DNA of 64,000 nt from the NCBI RefSeq assembly GCF_020819555.1, contig NZ_JAJHJB010000023.1, forward strand, positions 18,189-82,188, in the 5' to 3' direction. Position numbers and translations under genes: made by a program. Of the stretch, positions 7,711 through 14,489 are shown one piece after another. The first letter of the stretch is position 1, and every line of letters starts with the position of its first letter. Under the pieces are notes generated by a model that saw only the letters and a list, made by a program, of their open reading frames with translations, had not been told where the DNA came from and made no database searches. The DNA comes from Pelosinus baikalensis (lineage in GTDB: Bacteria; Bacillota; Negativicutes; DSM-13327).

Positions 7711-7753
7711 AATGTTAGCGAAATGTTTACCTGGTAAACATTTCGCTAACATT
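7711..7753 (-). promoter_or_regulatory. Long perfect palindrome between marR and emrA, containing a GTTTAC-N3-GTAAAC core
   Basis: Two 21-bp arms are perfect inverted repeats around one central base (7711-7731 and 7733-7753). The core GTTTACCTGGTAAAC (7725-7739) matches, with two changes, the sequence GTTTACTTGGTATAC (minus strand) that overlaps the marR promoter at 8261-8275. It therefore looks like a second MarR operator and, as RNA, a hairpin that could limit read-through into emrAB. No T tract follows on the minus strand. Confidence 0.7.
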
Positions 7754-7757
7754 GTCT

Positions 7758-8207
7758 TTATTTTTCGATTCTATCAATGTACTCTTCGATTTCATGCATG
7801 ATATCATGAAACATAAGTAATTCGGATTCTTGTAATGAATTGAACTTCTTAATAATGCCCTGATCTAGTTTTTTGTGAAATTCAATATGGCTTTGAAAAG
7901 ACGCATGGCCTTTTGGGGTGAGTGTAAAGAGAACCATTTTTTTATTGTCCTTTGCTTGATAGCGATAGATCAGTTCTTTTTGTAAGAGTTTGCAAATAAT
8001 CTTAGGAACGGCCCCCTTCGTAATACCTAGCTTATTGGCGATTTTTGTAACGTGGATCCCCGGATTTCGACCAATAATGTCAATCATGTGGATTTCAGAT
8101 GCATACAAAACTTCGGTCCCAAAAATTCGTGGTTCTATAATTAATTCGGAGGCCTTATGGATTATTCGCAACATTGTTTCCAGTACATACTGACTTTGGT
8201 TAGGCAT
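7758..8207 (-). CDS. MarR-family transcriptional repressor of the emrAB pump
   Basis: A 149-residue protein of the usual MarR length. The winged-helix part is seen as IDIIGRNPGIHVTKIANKLGITKGAVPKIICKLLQKELI (HTH) followed by the wing YRYQAKDNKKMVLFTLTPKGHASF. N- and C-terminal helices should form the dimer. It should sense a toxic small molecule and release its operators. The context supports this: it is the first gene of marR-emrA-emrB on the minus strand, and the same 15-bp palindromic core occurs over its own promoter and again between marR and emrA. Basic residues in the wing are present. The ligand cannot be read from the sequence. Confidence 0.9.
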   Translation of the reverse strand: MPNQSQYVLETMLRIIHKASELIIEPRIFGTEVLYASEIHMIDIIGRNPGIHVTKIANKLGITKGAVPKIICKLLQKELIYRYQAKDNKKMVLFTLTPKGHASFQSHIEFHKKLDQGIIKKFNSLQESELLMFHDIMHEIEEYIDRIEK

Positions 8208-8259
8208 TTACTTACTTCCTTTGCTATTATAGAATACAGTTTTTTATTTACATAGCAAT

Positions 8260-8287
8260 AGTATACCAAGTAAACAATAGGTGTCAA
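8260..8287 (-). promoter_or_regulatory. marR promoter with overlapping MarR operator
   Basis: On the minus strand TTGACA (8287-8282), 16 bases, TATACT (8265-8260). The near-palindrome GTTTACTTGGTATAC (8275-8261) covers the spacer and the -10, so a bound repressor would block polymerase. The same core is found at 7725-7739. Confidence 0.8.
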
Positions 8288-8416
8288 GTATTAACTTTAT
8301 TGCACAGTAAGTATGATCGGATGATAAGCAAAAAGTTCATTCTATATTCTGCAAAAAGCGTAGCAATGGCTAAATGCTTGAAGTCGTGATAGAATTGTCA
8401 TAATGTCGGATTCATT

Positions 8417-8764
8417 ATGAACAAGAAAGTAGGAAATAATAGGATGCAATTTGCGATAGCAGAGAAATTTCACGAGAAGTATCTAGAAGATGTAGCGATG
8501 GAAATTAGTCAAGACAGTCTATGGAGAAAGAGGCTTTTTGAGGGGCAATACCATGAGCAGTTCTTAGCAACATATAAGGAATTAGAAGAACTTCCTTGTC
8601 AGCTATGGACTATCTTCTCCCAATATGGCTTAGAATTTTTAGTTTCAAAAGTTCAATCCTGTCCTGAAACATTTGATGAAAACTTAACCATCTTCAAATT
8701 TCAAGCAAAGGGATTTTCACATCTAGTGCGTTATTCAGGTAATGGTCGAAATAATTTTGAATGA
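8417..8764 (+). CDS. Hypothetical protein of 115 residues
   Basis: A small, mixed-charge, probably cytoplasmic protein (AIAEKFHEKYLEDVAM, DSLWRKRLFEGQY, CQLWTIFSQYGLEFL). I do not recognise a family. No convincing ribosome binding site precedes the ATG at 8417; a second in-frame ATG at 8444 has only AGGA in front. The gene stands between the marR promoter region and the terminator at 8852-8897, about 90 bases behind its stop, which fits a monocistronic unit. The balanced amino-acid composition and 348-base length argue for a real gene, but it could be a remnant. Nothing in it suggests DNA binding or secretion. Confidence 0.5.
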   Translation: MNKKVGNNRMQFAIAEKFHEKYLEDVAMEISQDSLWRKRLFEGQYHEQFLATYKELEELPCQLWTIFSQYGLEFLVSKVQSCPETFDENLTIFKFQAKGFSHLVRYSGNGRNNFE

Positions 8765-8851
8765 ATTTAGTTTAGTGAAATAAGATGTAATCCATAAATG
8801 GTGCAATGGTTTTTCATTGATCCAAAGGAATGGGATATTCTTATTAATTGT

Positions 8852-8897
8852 AAAGCCGCTAATCATCTACCTTTTAAGGAAGAATTAGCGGCTTTTA
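8852..8897 (+). terminator. Terminator after the 115-residue ORF
   Basis: AAAGCCGCTAAT (8852-8863) pairs with ATTAGCGGCTTT (8884-8895), followed by T. The loop is 20 bases. On the minus strand the flank is TTTACAATTAAT, so one direction is favoured. Confidence 0.8.
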
Positions 8898-8981
8898 CGA
8901 TGTAGTTACATCTCGTTTGTTATATTACAATCTTGTTTCATTTTATTTGATTAAAGTTAGGAATGTGTTAGTTTGCTGTTA

Positions 8982-9010
8982 TTGTTTTTGGTATTTTACA
9001 ATATTATAAT
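8982..9010 (+). promoter_or_regulatory. SigA promoter of the class D beta-lactamase gene
   Basis: TTGTTT (8982-8987), 17 bases, TATAAT (9005-9010), 37 bases before the start codon. No operator-like palindrome is visible and no blaR/blaI gene lies nearby. Confidence 0.7.
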
Positions 9011-9047
9011 TAGGGACAATAGTAGAAAATATTAAGAGGTGGTAATA

Positions 9048-9872
9048 ATGAAAAAACAAAGTATCGTGATGTTAATAATGCTCTTTTTTATGGTAGGTTC
9101 GGTTGCAGCTTCTTGTGCCAGTAAAATACAACCAGCTGAGGCGTTGGATGTTGCTGCTATCAGCGTAGATGAATTTTTTCCAAAGAGTGAAGGAACATTC
9201 GTCCTCAAAGATTTAGAATCAGGAAAAATATTTAGTTATAACAACGAGAGAGCCAAAGAGCAAAGAGCCCCAAACTCCACCTTTAAGATTATGAATTCAT
9301 TAATTGGTTTGCAGGTAAAAGCCGTTAAAGATGAATATGAGATTAAATATTGGGATGGCACTAAAAGGACATTAGATAACTGGAATCAAGATCATACTCT
9401 TGGTTCTAGCATGAGAAATTCTGTTGTTTGGTATTATCAAGAGATGGCTCGGGATATCGGTGAAGGGCGTATGCAGGAATGGCTGGACCGGTGTTCCTAC
9501 GGTAATCGTGACATTAGCGGGGGCATTGATCGGTTCTGGCTCAGTAGCTCATTGAAGATTTCTCCATTTGAGCAGATTGATTTTCTTGAAGGGTTATATC
9601 GGGAAACTCTTCCCTTTGATAAAGGCGTAATGAAAACCGTTAAACGGATCATGATTCAACAGGAAGGTGATGAGTACATACTATATGGAAAGACAGGAAG
9701 CTCAGGACTTGAAGATGGCTTATCAACAGGTTGGTTCGTAGGTTTTGTTGTTATAAAGGGACACCCTTATGTATTTGCCACTAATCTTGATAGCCAGGAA
9801 GAATTTGCAGGTCCAGCCGCTAAAAAGGTGACGATAGGGATTCTCCGGAAATATAATTTGGTTACACGATAG
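9048..9872 (+). CDS. Class D (OXA-type) beta-lactamase, exported
   Basis: A 274-residue serine beta-lactamase. All class D motifs are seen: S77-TF-K80 (NSTFKIMN; K80 would be carboxylated), S125-V-V (NSVVWYYQ), Y151-GN (CSYGNRDISGGID with FWLSSSL), K215-TG (YGKTGSSG), and GWFVGF near 230. It should hydrolyse penicillins and related drugs, or act as a penicillin sensor-like protein; the complete motifs favour an enzyme. A hydrophobic N-terminus (QSIVMLIMLFFMVGSVAASC) is an export signal; the Cys after AAS might be lipidated, but position -3 is not ideal. The ATG at 9048 has AGAGGTGG upstream; an in-frame GTG at 9039 is inside that site. It is monocistronic with its own promoter and has no regulator beside it. 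Confidence 0.93.
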   Translation: MKKQSIVMLIMLFFMVGSVAASCASKIQPAEALDVAAISVDEFFPKSEGTFVLKDLESGKIFSYNNERAKEQRAPNSTFKIMNSLIGLQVKAVKDEYEIKYWDGTKRTLDNWNQDHTLGSSMRNSVVWYYQEMARDIGEGRMQEWLDRCSYGNRDISGGIDRFWLSSSLKISPFEQIDFLEGLYRETLPFDKGVMKTVKRIMIQQEGDEYILYGKTGSSGLEDGLSTGWFVGFVVIKGHPYVFATNLDSQEEFAGPAAKKVTIGILRKYNLVTR

Positions 9873-9942
9873 CAATCGGTAGTTGCCAGACCCGGTAAGA
9901 TGCAATCGTAGTCAGTTATAGCAAGAAGAGTCATTTTTAGTA

Positions 9943-9971
9943 TTGAAAGAGCAGGACTAAAAGAGTATAGT
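9943..9971 (+). promoter_or_regulatory. SigA promoter of the FHA/winged-helix gene
   Basis: TTGAAA (9943-9948), 17 bases, TATAGT (9966-9971), about 34 bases before the start codon. Confidence 0.65.
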
Positions 9972-10004
9972 AAAATAAATGACTGTGACTATGGAGGGTT
10001 GGTT

Positions 10005-10685
10005 TTGCAATTACGTGCTTGTCTTATAGTGGAAAGAGGAGAACCTTACGAAGCCGGCACTCGCATCGAACTTCTTAACGGCGAAGTGTACCTTGGTCGC
10101 TCCAGTCTTGATCAGCAAGTAGATGTGAGCTTTTCCAATCAGCTGATATCTCGTAAGCATTGCTATATTGTACATAATGAAGATGATGTAATACTGTGCG
10201 ATTTAGGGAGTAAGCATGGCACAATGATAAATGGAAAAGCAATCACTCCTTATGAAAAGTATATTCTTCATACAGGAGATACAATCAGCTTGTCTATGGG
10301 TATCGTGGCAATCCGAATTGTCAGCGCTTCCAAGAATGAAGAAACAATGGATTTAAGTCAAACCCAATCCATGTCTTTGAGAAAGAATACTTCAATTGCT
10401 GTGGAGTGTGCTAAGTGGGAATGCCATATTGACGGGCAGCTGGTTAGCTTGACGGAAAAAGAATGGCGCTTCTTTAAGCTGCTATATGATCATGCCAATA
10501 CAGTAGTGACCTATGATGAAATTAGGGCGGCAGTATGGCCGGAAAGAATTCTTGGCAAAAGTGCACTTCCTGATGCAGGAATCGATGAAATCAACGTGTT
10601 GATTTATCGTGTGCGCAAAAAACTGGGAAAACGAGCCGAAATGTTAAAAGCAATGCGAGCTCGCGGATATGTGCTGAAATTATAA
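10005..10685 (+). CDS. FHA domain fused to an OmpR-type winged-helix domain, putative phospho-dependent regulator
   Basis: A 226-residue two-domain protein. Residues about 20-105 form a forkhead-associated domain with the phosphothreonine-binding signature: VYLGRSSLDQQVDVSF, then LISRKHCYIVH (GR...S-RxH) and DLGSKHGTMINGK (G-T-x-x-N-G). Residues about 130-225 form an OmpR/PhoB-type winged helix (LTEKEWRFFKLLYDHANTVVTYDEIRAAVWP, NVLIYRVRKKLGKRAEMLKAMRARGYVL). So a DNA-binding domain is joined to a domain that reads Ser/Thr phosphorylation instead of a receiver. No kinase gene lies beside it. TTG at 10005 is chosen because GGAGGG at 9993-9998 is six bases away; another TTG at 9999 touches the site. 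EmbR of mycobacteria has both domain types in the opposite order. Confidence 0.85.
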   Translation: MQLRACLIVERGEPYEAGTRIELLNGEVYLGRSSLDQQVDVSFSNQLISRKHCYIVHNEDDVILCDLGSKHGTMINGKAITPYEKYILHTGDTISLSMGIVAIRIVSASKNEETMDLSQTQSMSLRKNTSIAVECAKWECHIDGQLVSLTEKEWRFFKLLYDHANTVVTYDEIRAAVWPERILGKSALPDAGIDEINVLIYRVRKKLGKRAEMLKAMRARGYVLKL

Positions 10686-10717
10686 GATTATATTAGAGAA
10701 AGAAATTTGAAACAATT

Positions 10718-10746
10718 AAGAACCCGCGAATATGCGGGTTCTTTTG
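10718..10746 (+). terminator. Terminator after the FHA/winged-helix gene
   Basis: AAGAACCCGC (10718-10727) pairs with GCGGGTTCTT (10734-10743), followed by TT. Six-base loop. Confidence 0.9.
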
Positions 10747-11021
10747 TACGTAGAGAAGGTATAATTTTCTGGAGGATGAAGCAGTAGTTCGTCATTGCGA
10801 GCATAGCAAGCAATCTCCTGCTTGTTAAACATTTTCTTATAGTAGAGAGAATATAAAGTTTTACTGATAAAATTAATAAAATGTTAACTTGAAAGTAATA
10901 GTTAACGTTATTTTTTGTGTTATCTTTTAATTACAGATACAAAAATTGTTTTAGTTCGAGAGTTGCATAAGTGAATCCTGTCAGTCATAAGTAAGACGTT
11001 TGTGTTAGGAGGAGAATTCTA
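10747..11021. other. Upstream region of the 11022 operon
   Basis: Together with the terminator this gap is 336 bases. Besides the repeat at 10787-10829 it holds an inverted repeat, GTTAACT (10883-10889) and AGTTAAC (10100 + 800 = 10900-10906), ten bases apart, which could be a regulator site. No clear SigA promoter was found; the region is very AT-rich. Confidence 0.4.
10787..10829 (+). repeat. Dispersed 'gtcattgcgag...caatctcctgcttgttaa' repeat, copy 2
   Basis: Best copy of the repeat also seen at 2963-3007, same orientation. It begins GTTCGTCATTGCGAGC and ends with CAATCTCCTGCTTGTTAA. It is followed by ATTTTCTTATAG, a motif that is also the right end of a second repeat family in this window. 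Confidence 0.65.
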
Positions 11022-11357
11022 TTGAGTTATTTACATCTTTCAGAGATCAAGCTTGGAATGACTCTTAATCAAGTACTGGTAAGTCCAAATGGCAATATGG
11101 TTCTTGGTCAGGGGACAGTGATGAATGAGTATTTACTATCGTGCTTAAAAGATTGGAACGTGAAAGGCGTCGATGTGATCGAAGAAGCTGCTGCTGAATT
11201 TAATCTTGCTGAGATTGAAAGAATGATTTCTGATATCGTGATATCCTTAACTGATAACGCACCAATCGAAACCCATTTGCAAAGCGCTGCCCAGGTACAT
11301 TCTGAAATAGAAACAGAATTAAAAGGCTTGCTTAATCGAGTATGTTGGGAAGATTGA
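11022..11357 (+). CDS. Small protein resembling the N-terminal domain of HD-GYP proteins
   Basis: A 111-residue soluble protein. The start (LSEIKLGMTLNQVLVSPNGNMVLGQGTVMNEYLLSCLKDWNVKGVDVIEE) follows the pattern 'L..GM.la..v....G..ll..Gt.l....i..L...gi..v.v' found at the N-terminus of many HD-GYP cyclic-di-GMP phosphodiesterases and related signalling proteins. The rest is helical and has no HD or GYP motif, so this is a stand-alone domain. TTG start with AGGAGGAG at 11008-11015. It is followed, after a repeat-derived stretch, by a receiver gene and a CheX-domain gene on the same strand, so it may belong to the same signalling set. The function is not known. Confidence 0.65.
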   Translation: MSYLHLSEIKLGMTLNQVLVSPNGNMVLGQGTVMNEYLLSCLKDWNVKGVDVIEEAAAEFNLAEIERMISDIVISLTDNAPIETHLQSAAQVHSEIETELKGLLNRVCWED

Positions 11358-11420
11358 TGGGGGAAATGCACTGTTGATTTTCCATGACCTAGCAATGTAG
11401 AAACCCTGTAGTGCCGAAGC

Positions 11421-11492
11421 ACAAAAACCTTCGCGTCTTCGCGGTTCAAAAGGTTTTATTTTTTTTAGTACGCGTCAGAGTTTTTCTTATAA
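11421..11492 (+). repeat. Right half of the dispersed 'accacaaaggc' repeat family, degenerate
   Basis: Contains ACCTTCGCGTCTTCGCGGTT, then ACGCGT and TTTTTCTTATA, in the same order and spacing as the right ends of the full copies at 28157, 50766 and 63605. The left half is missing. It ends right at the AAGGAGAGG ribosome site of the receiver gene. Confidence 0.65.
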
Positions 11493-11505
11493 GGAGAGGA
11501 TTTTT

Positions 11506-11880
11506 TTGCAGAAGCCATTAAAGATTCTAATTAGTGATGATTCCTTATTATTACGAAAAAAGCTAAGAGAAGAGTTAGAAAAACTAGGCTGTCAAGTATT
11601 TGAAGCTAAAGATGGACAAGAAGTGGTAGAAGCATACTGCCAATTTTGTCCTGATGGAGTATTTATGGATATTGTGATGCCAAAAGTCAGCGGAATTGAT
11701 GCTTTGAAAAAGATTAAAGAAATACATCGTGAGGCAAGGATCATTATGCTTTCCTCAACAGGTACTGCTGCCAATTTATTAGAGGCTCTTAAATTAGGTG
11801 CAATTGATTTTATTCAGAAACCGTACAATAGTAGTCAAATCGTGAAAGCGGTAAATGACATCATTCGAAAGGAGAGCTAA
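11506..11880 (+). CDS. Single-domain CheY-like response regulator
   Basis: A 124-residue receiver domain with no output domain. The phosphorylation pocket is complete: D11 and D12 (LISDDS), phospho-acceptor D55 (VFMDIVMP), S83/S84 (IMLSSTG) in place of the usual Thr/Ser, and K105 (DFIQKPYNS). It should be phosphorylated by a kinase elsewhere in the genome and act through protein contacts. TTG start with AAGGAGAGGA at 11491-11500. Its stop codon is followed directly by the ATG of a CheX-domain gene, so the two are translationally linked and the second is a likely phosphatase or partner of this receiver. No kinase or flagellar gene is nearby. Confidence 0.93.
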   Translation: MQKPLKILISDDSLLLRKKLREELEKLGCQVFEAKDGQEVVEAYCQFCPDGVFMDIVMPKVSGIDALKKIKEIHREARIIMLSSTGTAANLLEALKLGAIDFIQKPYNSSQIVKAVNDIIRKES

Positions 11881-12747
11881 ATGTTTAGTCAATTTTTTGC
11901 TCAATATATATTAAATCAAGGATTGTTAACACCAAGTCAAGTGCAGGAAGCTCTTGAAAATAGACGTGCAGTACAAGTGAAATTAGGCGTATTGGCCATT
12001 AACCAAGGCTTTCTAACTGCTGAGCAAGTAGAGGAAATTCACAGGTTGCAACAGCGGATTGATAAACGATTTGGTGAGATAGCCTTAGATGAAGGCTATT
12101 TGTCAGAAGAGCAATTGATCACTTTGCTAGATACTCAAGAAAATGATCATCTCAACTTTGGCCAGACATTGGTCGATAAAGGCTACATGACGTTAGCACA
12201 GCTGGAGAATGTCTTAGAAGAGTACAAAGCAGAAGGCAGCTTAGATCAACAGTCCGATATATCCTATCTTAAAGAACAGATTCGGACTCAATTAAAAATT
12301 CCTCAAGATGATGAGAATGTAGAATTGTATTATGATTACATATCACTTTTTCTTCGAGCTATGGTTCGCTTTTTAGATACCAGTCCTTTGCTGGCAGCAA
12401 TTACTTATGAACATGATTCGAATCAATGGTTTGTTTCACAAAGCATGACGGGAGACATCATTTTGCATAGCAGTTTTACTGCCGAAGAGAGCGTATTATT
12501 GGAAATAGCATGCCGATATAGTGGAGAAAAAATTTGTGAAATGGATGAGCTGGCTATTGATAGTGCAGGAGAATTTCTGAATGTTACCAATGGTCTTTTT
12601 TGCATTAATCTTTCCAACATGGGACTCGATCTTGATTTACATCCTCAACGAGTTACGAGAGGTGCTGCTTTAAGGGGGAAATCGAATTATGCAGTGGCGA
12701 TTGATACCGACTTTGGCAGGATCAATCTAGTGATGGCCGGAGCGTAA
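11881..12747 (+). CDS. Protein with N-terminal helical repeats and a C-terminal CheX-like phosphatase domain
   Basis: A 288-residue protein in two parts. Residues 1-125 hold three or four copies of a helical unit of the form 'fG.iAl..GyLt.eQl..ll..Q' (LGVLAINQGFLTAEQVEEI; FGEIALDEGYLSEEQLITLL; FGQTLVDKGYMTLAQLENVL), like the units in the N-terminal domains of MshE/GspE-type ATPases. Residues about 145-288 resemble CheX, a phosphatase for CheY-P: LYYDYISLFLRAMVRFLDTSPL, and the catalytic E-x-x-N signature E231-FLN234 in AGEFLNVTNGLFC. The ATG follows the receiver stop codon directly (AAGGAG at 11869-11874). The unit probably sets the phosphorylation level of that receiver. MshE-type domains can bind cyclic-di-GMP, but the binding residues were not checked. 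Confidence 0.75.
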   Translation: MFSQFFAQYILNQGLLTPSQVQEALENRRAVQVKLGVLAINQGFLTAEQVEEIHRLQQRIDKRFGEIALDEGYLSEEQLITLLDTQENDHLNFGQTLVDKGYMTLAQLENVLEEYKAEGSLDQQSDISYLKEQIRTQLKIPQDDENVELYYDYISLFLRAMVRFLDTSPLLAAITYEHDSNQWFVSQSMTGDIILHSSFTAEESVLLEIACRYSGEKICEMDELAIDSAGEFLNVTNGLFCINLSNMGLDLDLHPQRVTRGAALRGKSNYAVAIDTDFGRINLVMAGA

Positions 12748-12817
12748 TCGTTTTTCTTATAGAGGAAAATATACGATCAGTGCGAATACTTTTCTTATAG
12801 CAGAGAGGAGTGACAAA

Positions 12818-13522
12818 ATGGAGAAAAATAGTGAAGTTTTAAATCATAAGGTGAAAGCGGTTATTTTTGATTTAGATGGAACGTTAGTGGACAGTGAACC
12901 TAATTACTCCAAAGCAGATGATGTGTTATTGGGGGAATATGGGATACAAGCATTGAGTGAAGAAATGAAGAAGAAATATGTTGGCATTGGAACACGAGAA
13001 ATGATGGAGGATATCAAAGGGATATATGGGCTCAATGAGTCGATCGATATTTTAGTAGCCAAAAAGAATAAATATTATCTTGAGATTGCCAAAGAAAATA
13101 CGATTGTTTTTCCTGAGATGTATCGGTTTTTACAATTTCTAAAAGAAAATAACTATCCTTTAGCTATTGCTTCCGGTTCATCTCCAGAAATCATTGACAT
13201 GATATTAGCCATTACGAATTTGGCAGCGTACTTTGATGTAATCCTATCGGCAGAAGAGGTGGCGAAAGGAAAACCTGCGCCAGATGTATTTTGGGAAGCC
13301 GCCAAACGGCTGGGCGTACCCTTTGAAAATTGTTTGGTAATGGAGGATTCATTGCATGGAGTGGAGGCGGCGAAAAGTGCTTCTATGTATTGCATGGCAT
13401 TACCTTACATGATGGAGGAGCCTTTTGATGACAGCTTTCTCATGGCAGATGTGTTGTTTAAACAGGGAATTATTGGATTCCGGGCAGAAGAAGCAATTGA
13501 TTGGCTGCGAAAAAACAGCTAG
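12818..13522 (+). CDS. HAD-superfamily hydrolase, beta-phosphoglucomutase-like
   Basis: A 234-residue HAD phosphatase of the subfamily with a helical cap between motifs 1 and 2. Motif 1 is D18-L-D20-GTLVDSE, motif 2 is IASGSS, motif 3 lysine lies in AKGKPAPDVFWEAA, and motif 4 is MEDSLHGVEAA. The second acidic residue D20 and the GKPxPD..f motif fit beta-phosphoglucomutase and sugar-phosphate/phosphoglycolate phosphatases. The exact substrate cannot be read. Clear ribosome site (GAGAGGAG) before the ATG. The 70 bases before it contain two copies of TTTTCTTATAG, the right-end motif of a dispersed repeat. It is followed by a strong terminator. Confidence 0.9.
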   Translation: MEKNSEVLNHKVKAVIFDLDGTLVDSEPNYSKADDVLLGEYGIQALSEEMKKKYVGIGTREMMEDIKGIYGLNESIDILVAKKNKYYLEIAKENTIVFPEMYRFLQFLKENNYPLAIASGSSPEIIDMILAITNLAAYFDVILSAEEVAKGKPAPDVFWEAAKRLGVPFENCLVMEDSLHGVEAAKSASMYCMALPYMMEEPFDDSFLMADVLFKQGIIGFRAEEAIDWLRKNS

Positions 13523-13562
13523 AAATCGAGTGTTCCTGTCTTGTAATATATATTTCATATAG

Positions 13563-13606
13563 ATAGGCGGATAAAAATGCTACATTTTTATCCGCCTATT
13601 TTTTTA
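13563..13606 (+). terminator. Terminator after the HAD gene
   Basis: Perfect 17-bp stem (13563-13579 with 13583-13599), 3-base loop, followed by six or more T. Confidence 0.95.
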
Positions 13607-13661
13607 AGCATAGAAAAGTCCTTTAAGGAGGACGTTAACACGTTCAAAAGCTTTTAATTTT

Positions 13662-13691
13662 GTATAAATTCTTTTTATCGTGGCAATAATA
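13662..13691 (+). promoter_or_regulatory. Forespore-type (SigF/SigG) promoter before the PrsW-like gene
   Basis: GTATA (13662-13666), 15 bases, GGCAATAATA (13682-13691) fits the Bacillus forespore pattern GYATA-N15-GGNNANANTR at every fixed position. It lies 33 bases before the start codon. The prediction uses B. subtilis consensus knowledge. Confidence 0.65.
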
Positions 13692-13723
13692 GGCTCATTA
13701 CGTTTGTACCTAATGAGGTAAAG

Positions 13724-14110
13724 ATGGCTTATGTAATTGGTTGTCTCATGGCGGCACTGAGCTTTTTATTAAATAAGATATTATTAAAATATGTGGGAAT
13801 GAAAGCGGTTATTAGCTATAGTCCAGTAGTCGAAGAAGTAACGAAGAGCCTTTGTTCTTATTATCTAGCTGCAGATATTTTAGTGACTCACGTGGTATTT
13901 GGAATATTAGAAGCAGGTTATGACTGGTATAATACCGCCGATGGAAAACGAGGTAAATGGGCCGCATTAGTCAGTATTATCGGCCATAGTCTATTTGGAT
14001 GTTTGACTCTTTTGGGACTATACATAAGCAGCAGTATTTGGATTGCCATACTCGTGGCAAGTTGTGTACATGTAATGTGGAATGTTACCTTAATCCGTTT
14101 GTCGTCTTAA
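13724..14110 (+). CDS. Small PrsW-like membrane protein (putative intramembrane protease)
   Basis: A 128-residue membrane protein with about four hydrophobic segments. It shows the order of conserved residues of the PrsW/CPBP-type glutamate proteases: EE..K (E37, E38, K41 in SPVVEEVTKSL), F-G..E (F59, G60, E63 in VVFGILEAGYDW), H88 in IGHSLFG and H116..N120 in CVHVMWNV. It is shorter than B. subtilis PrsW (about 218 residues), so it may keep only the catalytic core. ATG with GAGGT upstream. A promoter of forespore type lies in front, and fin, whose product acts on SigF in B. subtilis, follows 59 bases later, so it may act in the developing spore. Activity is not proven; all the metal/acid residues are present. 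Confidence 0.65.
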   Translation: MAYVIGCLMAALSFLLNKILLKYVGMKAVISYSPVVEEVTKSLCSYYLAADILVTHVVFGILEAGYDWYNTADGKRGKWAALVSIIGHSLFGCLTLLGLYISSSIWIAILVASCVHVMWNVTLIRLSS

Positions 14111-14169
14111 AGATGAAATACCACCTCTTCTCAATGCGGACTCATTATCGAAAAGGAGGAAGCCCTTTT

Positions 14170-14409
14170 ATGAAAATATTTTATAATTGTGCCCATTGTG
14201 GGGCTGCGATTGATGTAATTGAAGTAGATCAAGTTGATGAAGTTAAGTTTGGTTTTGATTGCTTGACGGCTGAAGAGCGTCAAGATATAATAAAAGTTGA
14301 TGTGAAAGAAAATACCATGCATGTTCATTCCTTGTGCGATAAGTGTATAGAGACCTTAGGACTTGATGAAAAAAAAGCGGTTCAACAGCAAATCAATTTT
14401 CTACATTAA
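14170..14409 (+). CDS. fin: Anti-sigma-F factor Fin (YabK family)
   Basis: A 79-residue protein matching the Fin/YabK family in length and layout: an N-terminal zinc-ribbon-like pair C7-x-x-C10 (YNCAHCGAAI), the conserved FGFDCLTAEERQDII core, and a second pair C56-x-x-C59 (HSLCDKCIETLG). In B. subtilis Fin is made in the forespore and inhibits SigF so that SigG can take over. Position supports the call: it lies directly before mfd as in Bacillus. Start at 14170 with AAAGGAGGA at 14152-14160; the open frame starts earlier but would overlap the previous gene. It may be co-transcribed with the PrsW-like gene from the forespore-type promoter. A strong terminator separates it from mfd. Confidence 0.88.
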   Translation: MKIFYNCAHCGAAIDVIEVDQVDEVKFGFDCLTAEERQDIIKVDVKENTMHVHSLCDKCIETLGLDEKKAVQQQINFLH

Positions 14410-14459
14410 AAAAATGGATTAAATCAATAAGGTTCGAAGTATAATGAAGTAATGATGCA

Positions 14460-14489
14460 GGGCTTTAGCAACAGCTAAAGCCCCTTTTT
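14460..14489 (+). terminator. Terminator after fin
   Basis: GGGCTTTAGC (14460-14469), 4-base loop, GCTAAAGCCC (14474-14483), then C and five T. Confidence 0.93.

Noticed and set aside
7606..7752. N-terminal extension of emrA to base 7752
   Set aside because: It would be translated through a 43-bp palindrome and lacks a ribosome site; the start at 7605 gives a normal HlyD-type N-terminus.
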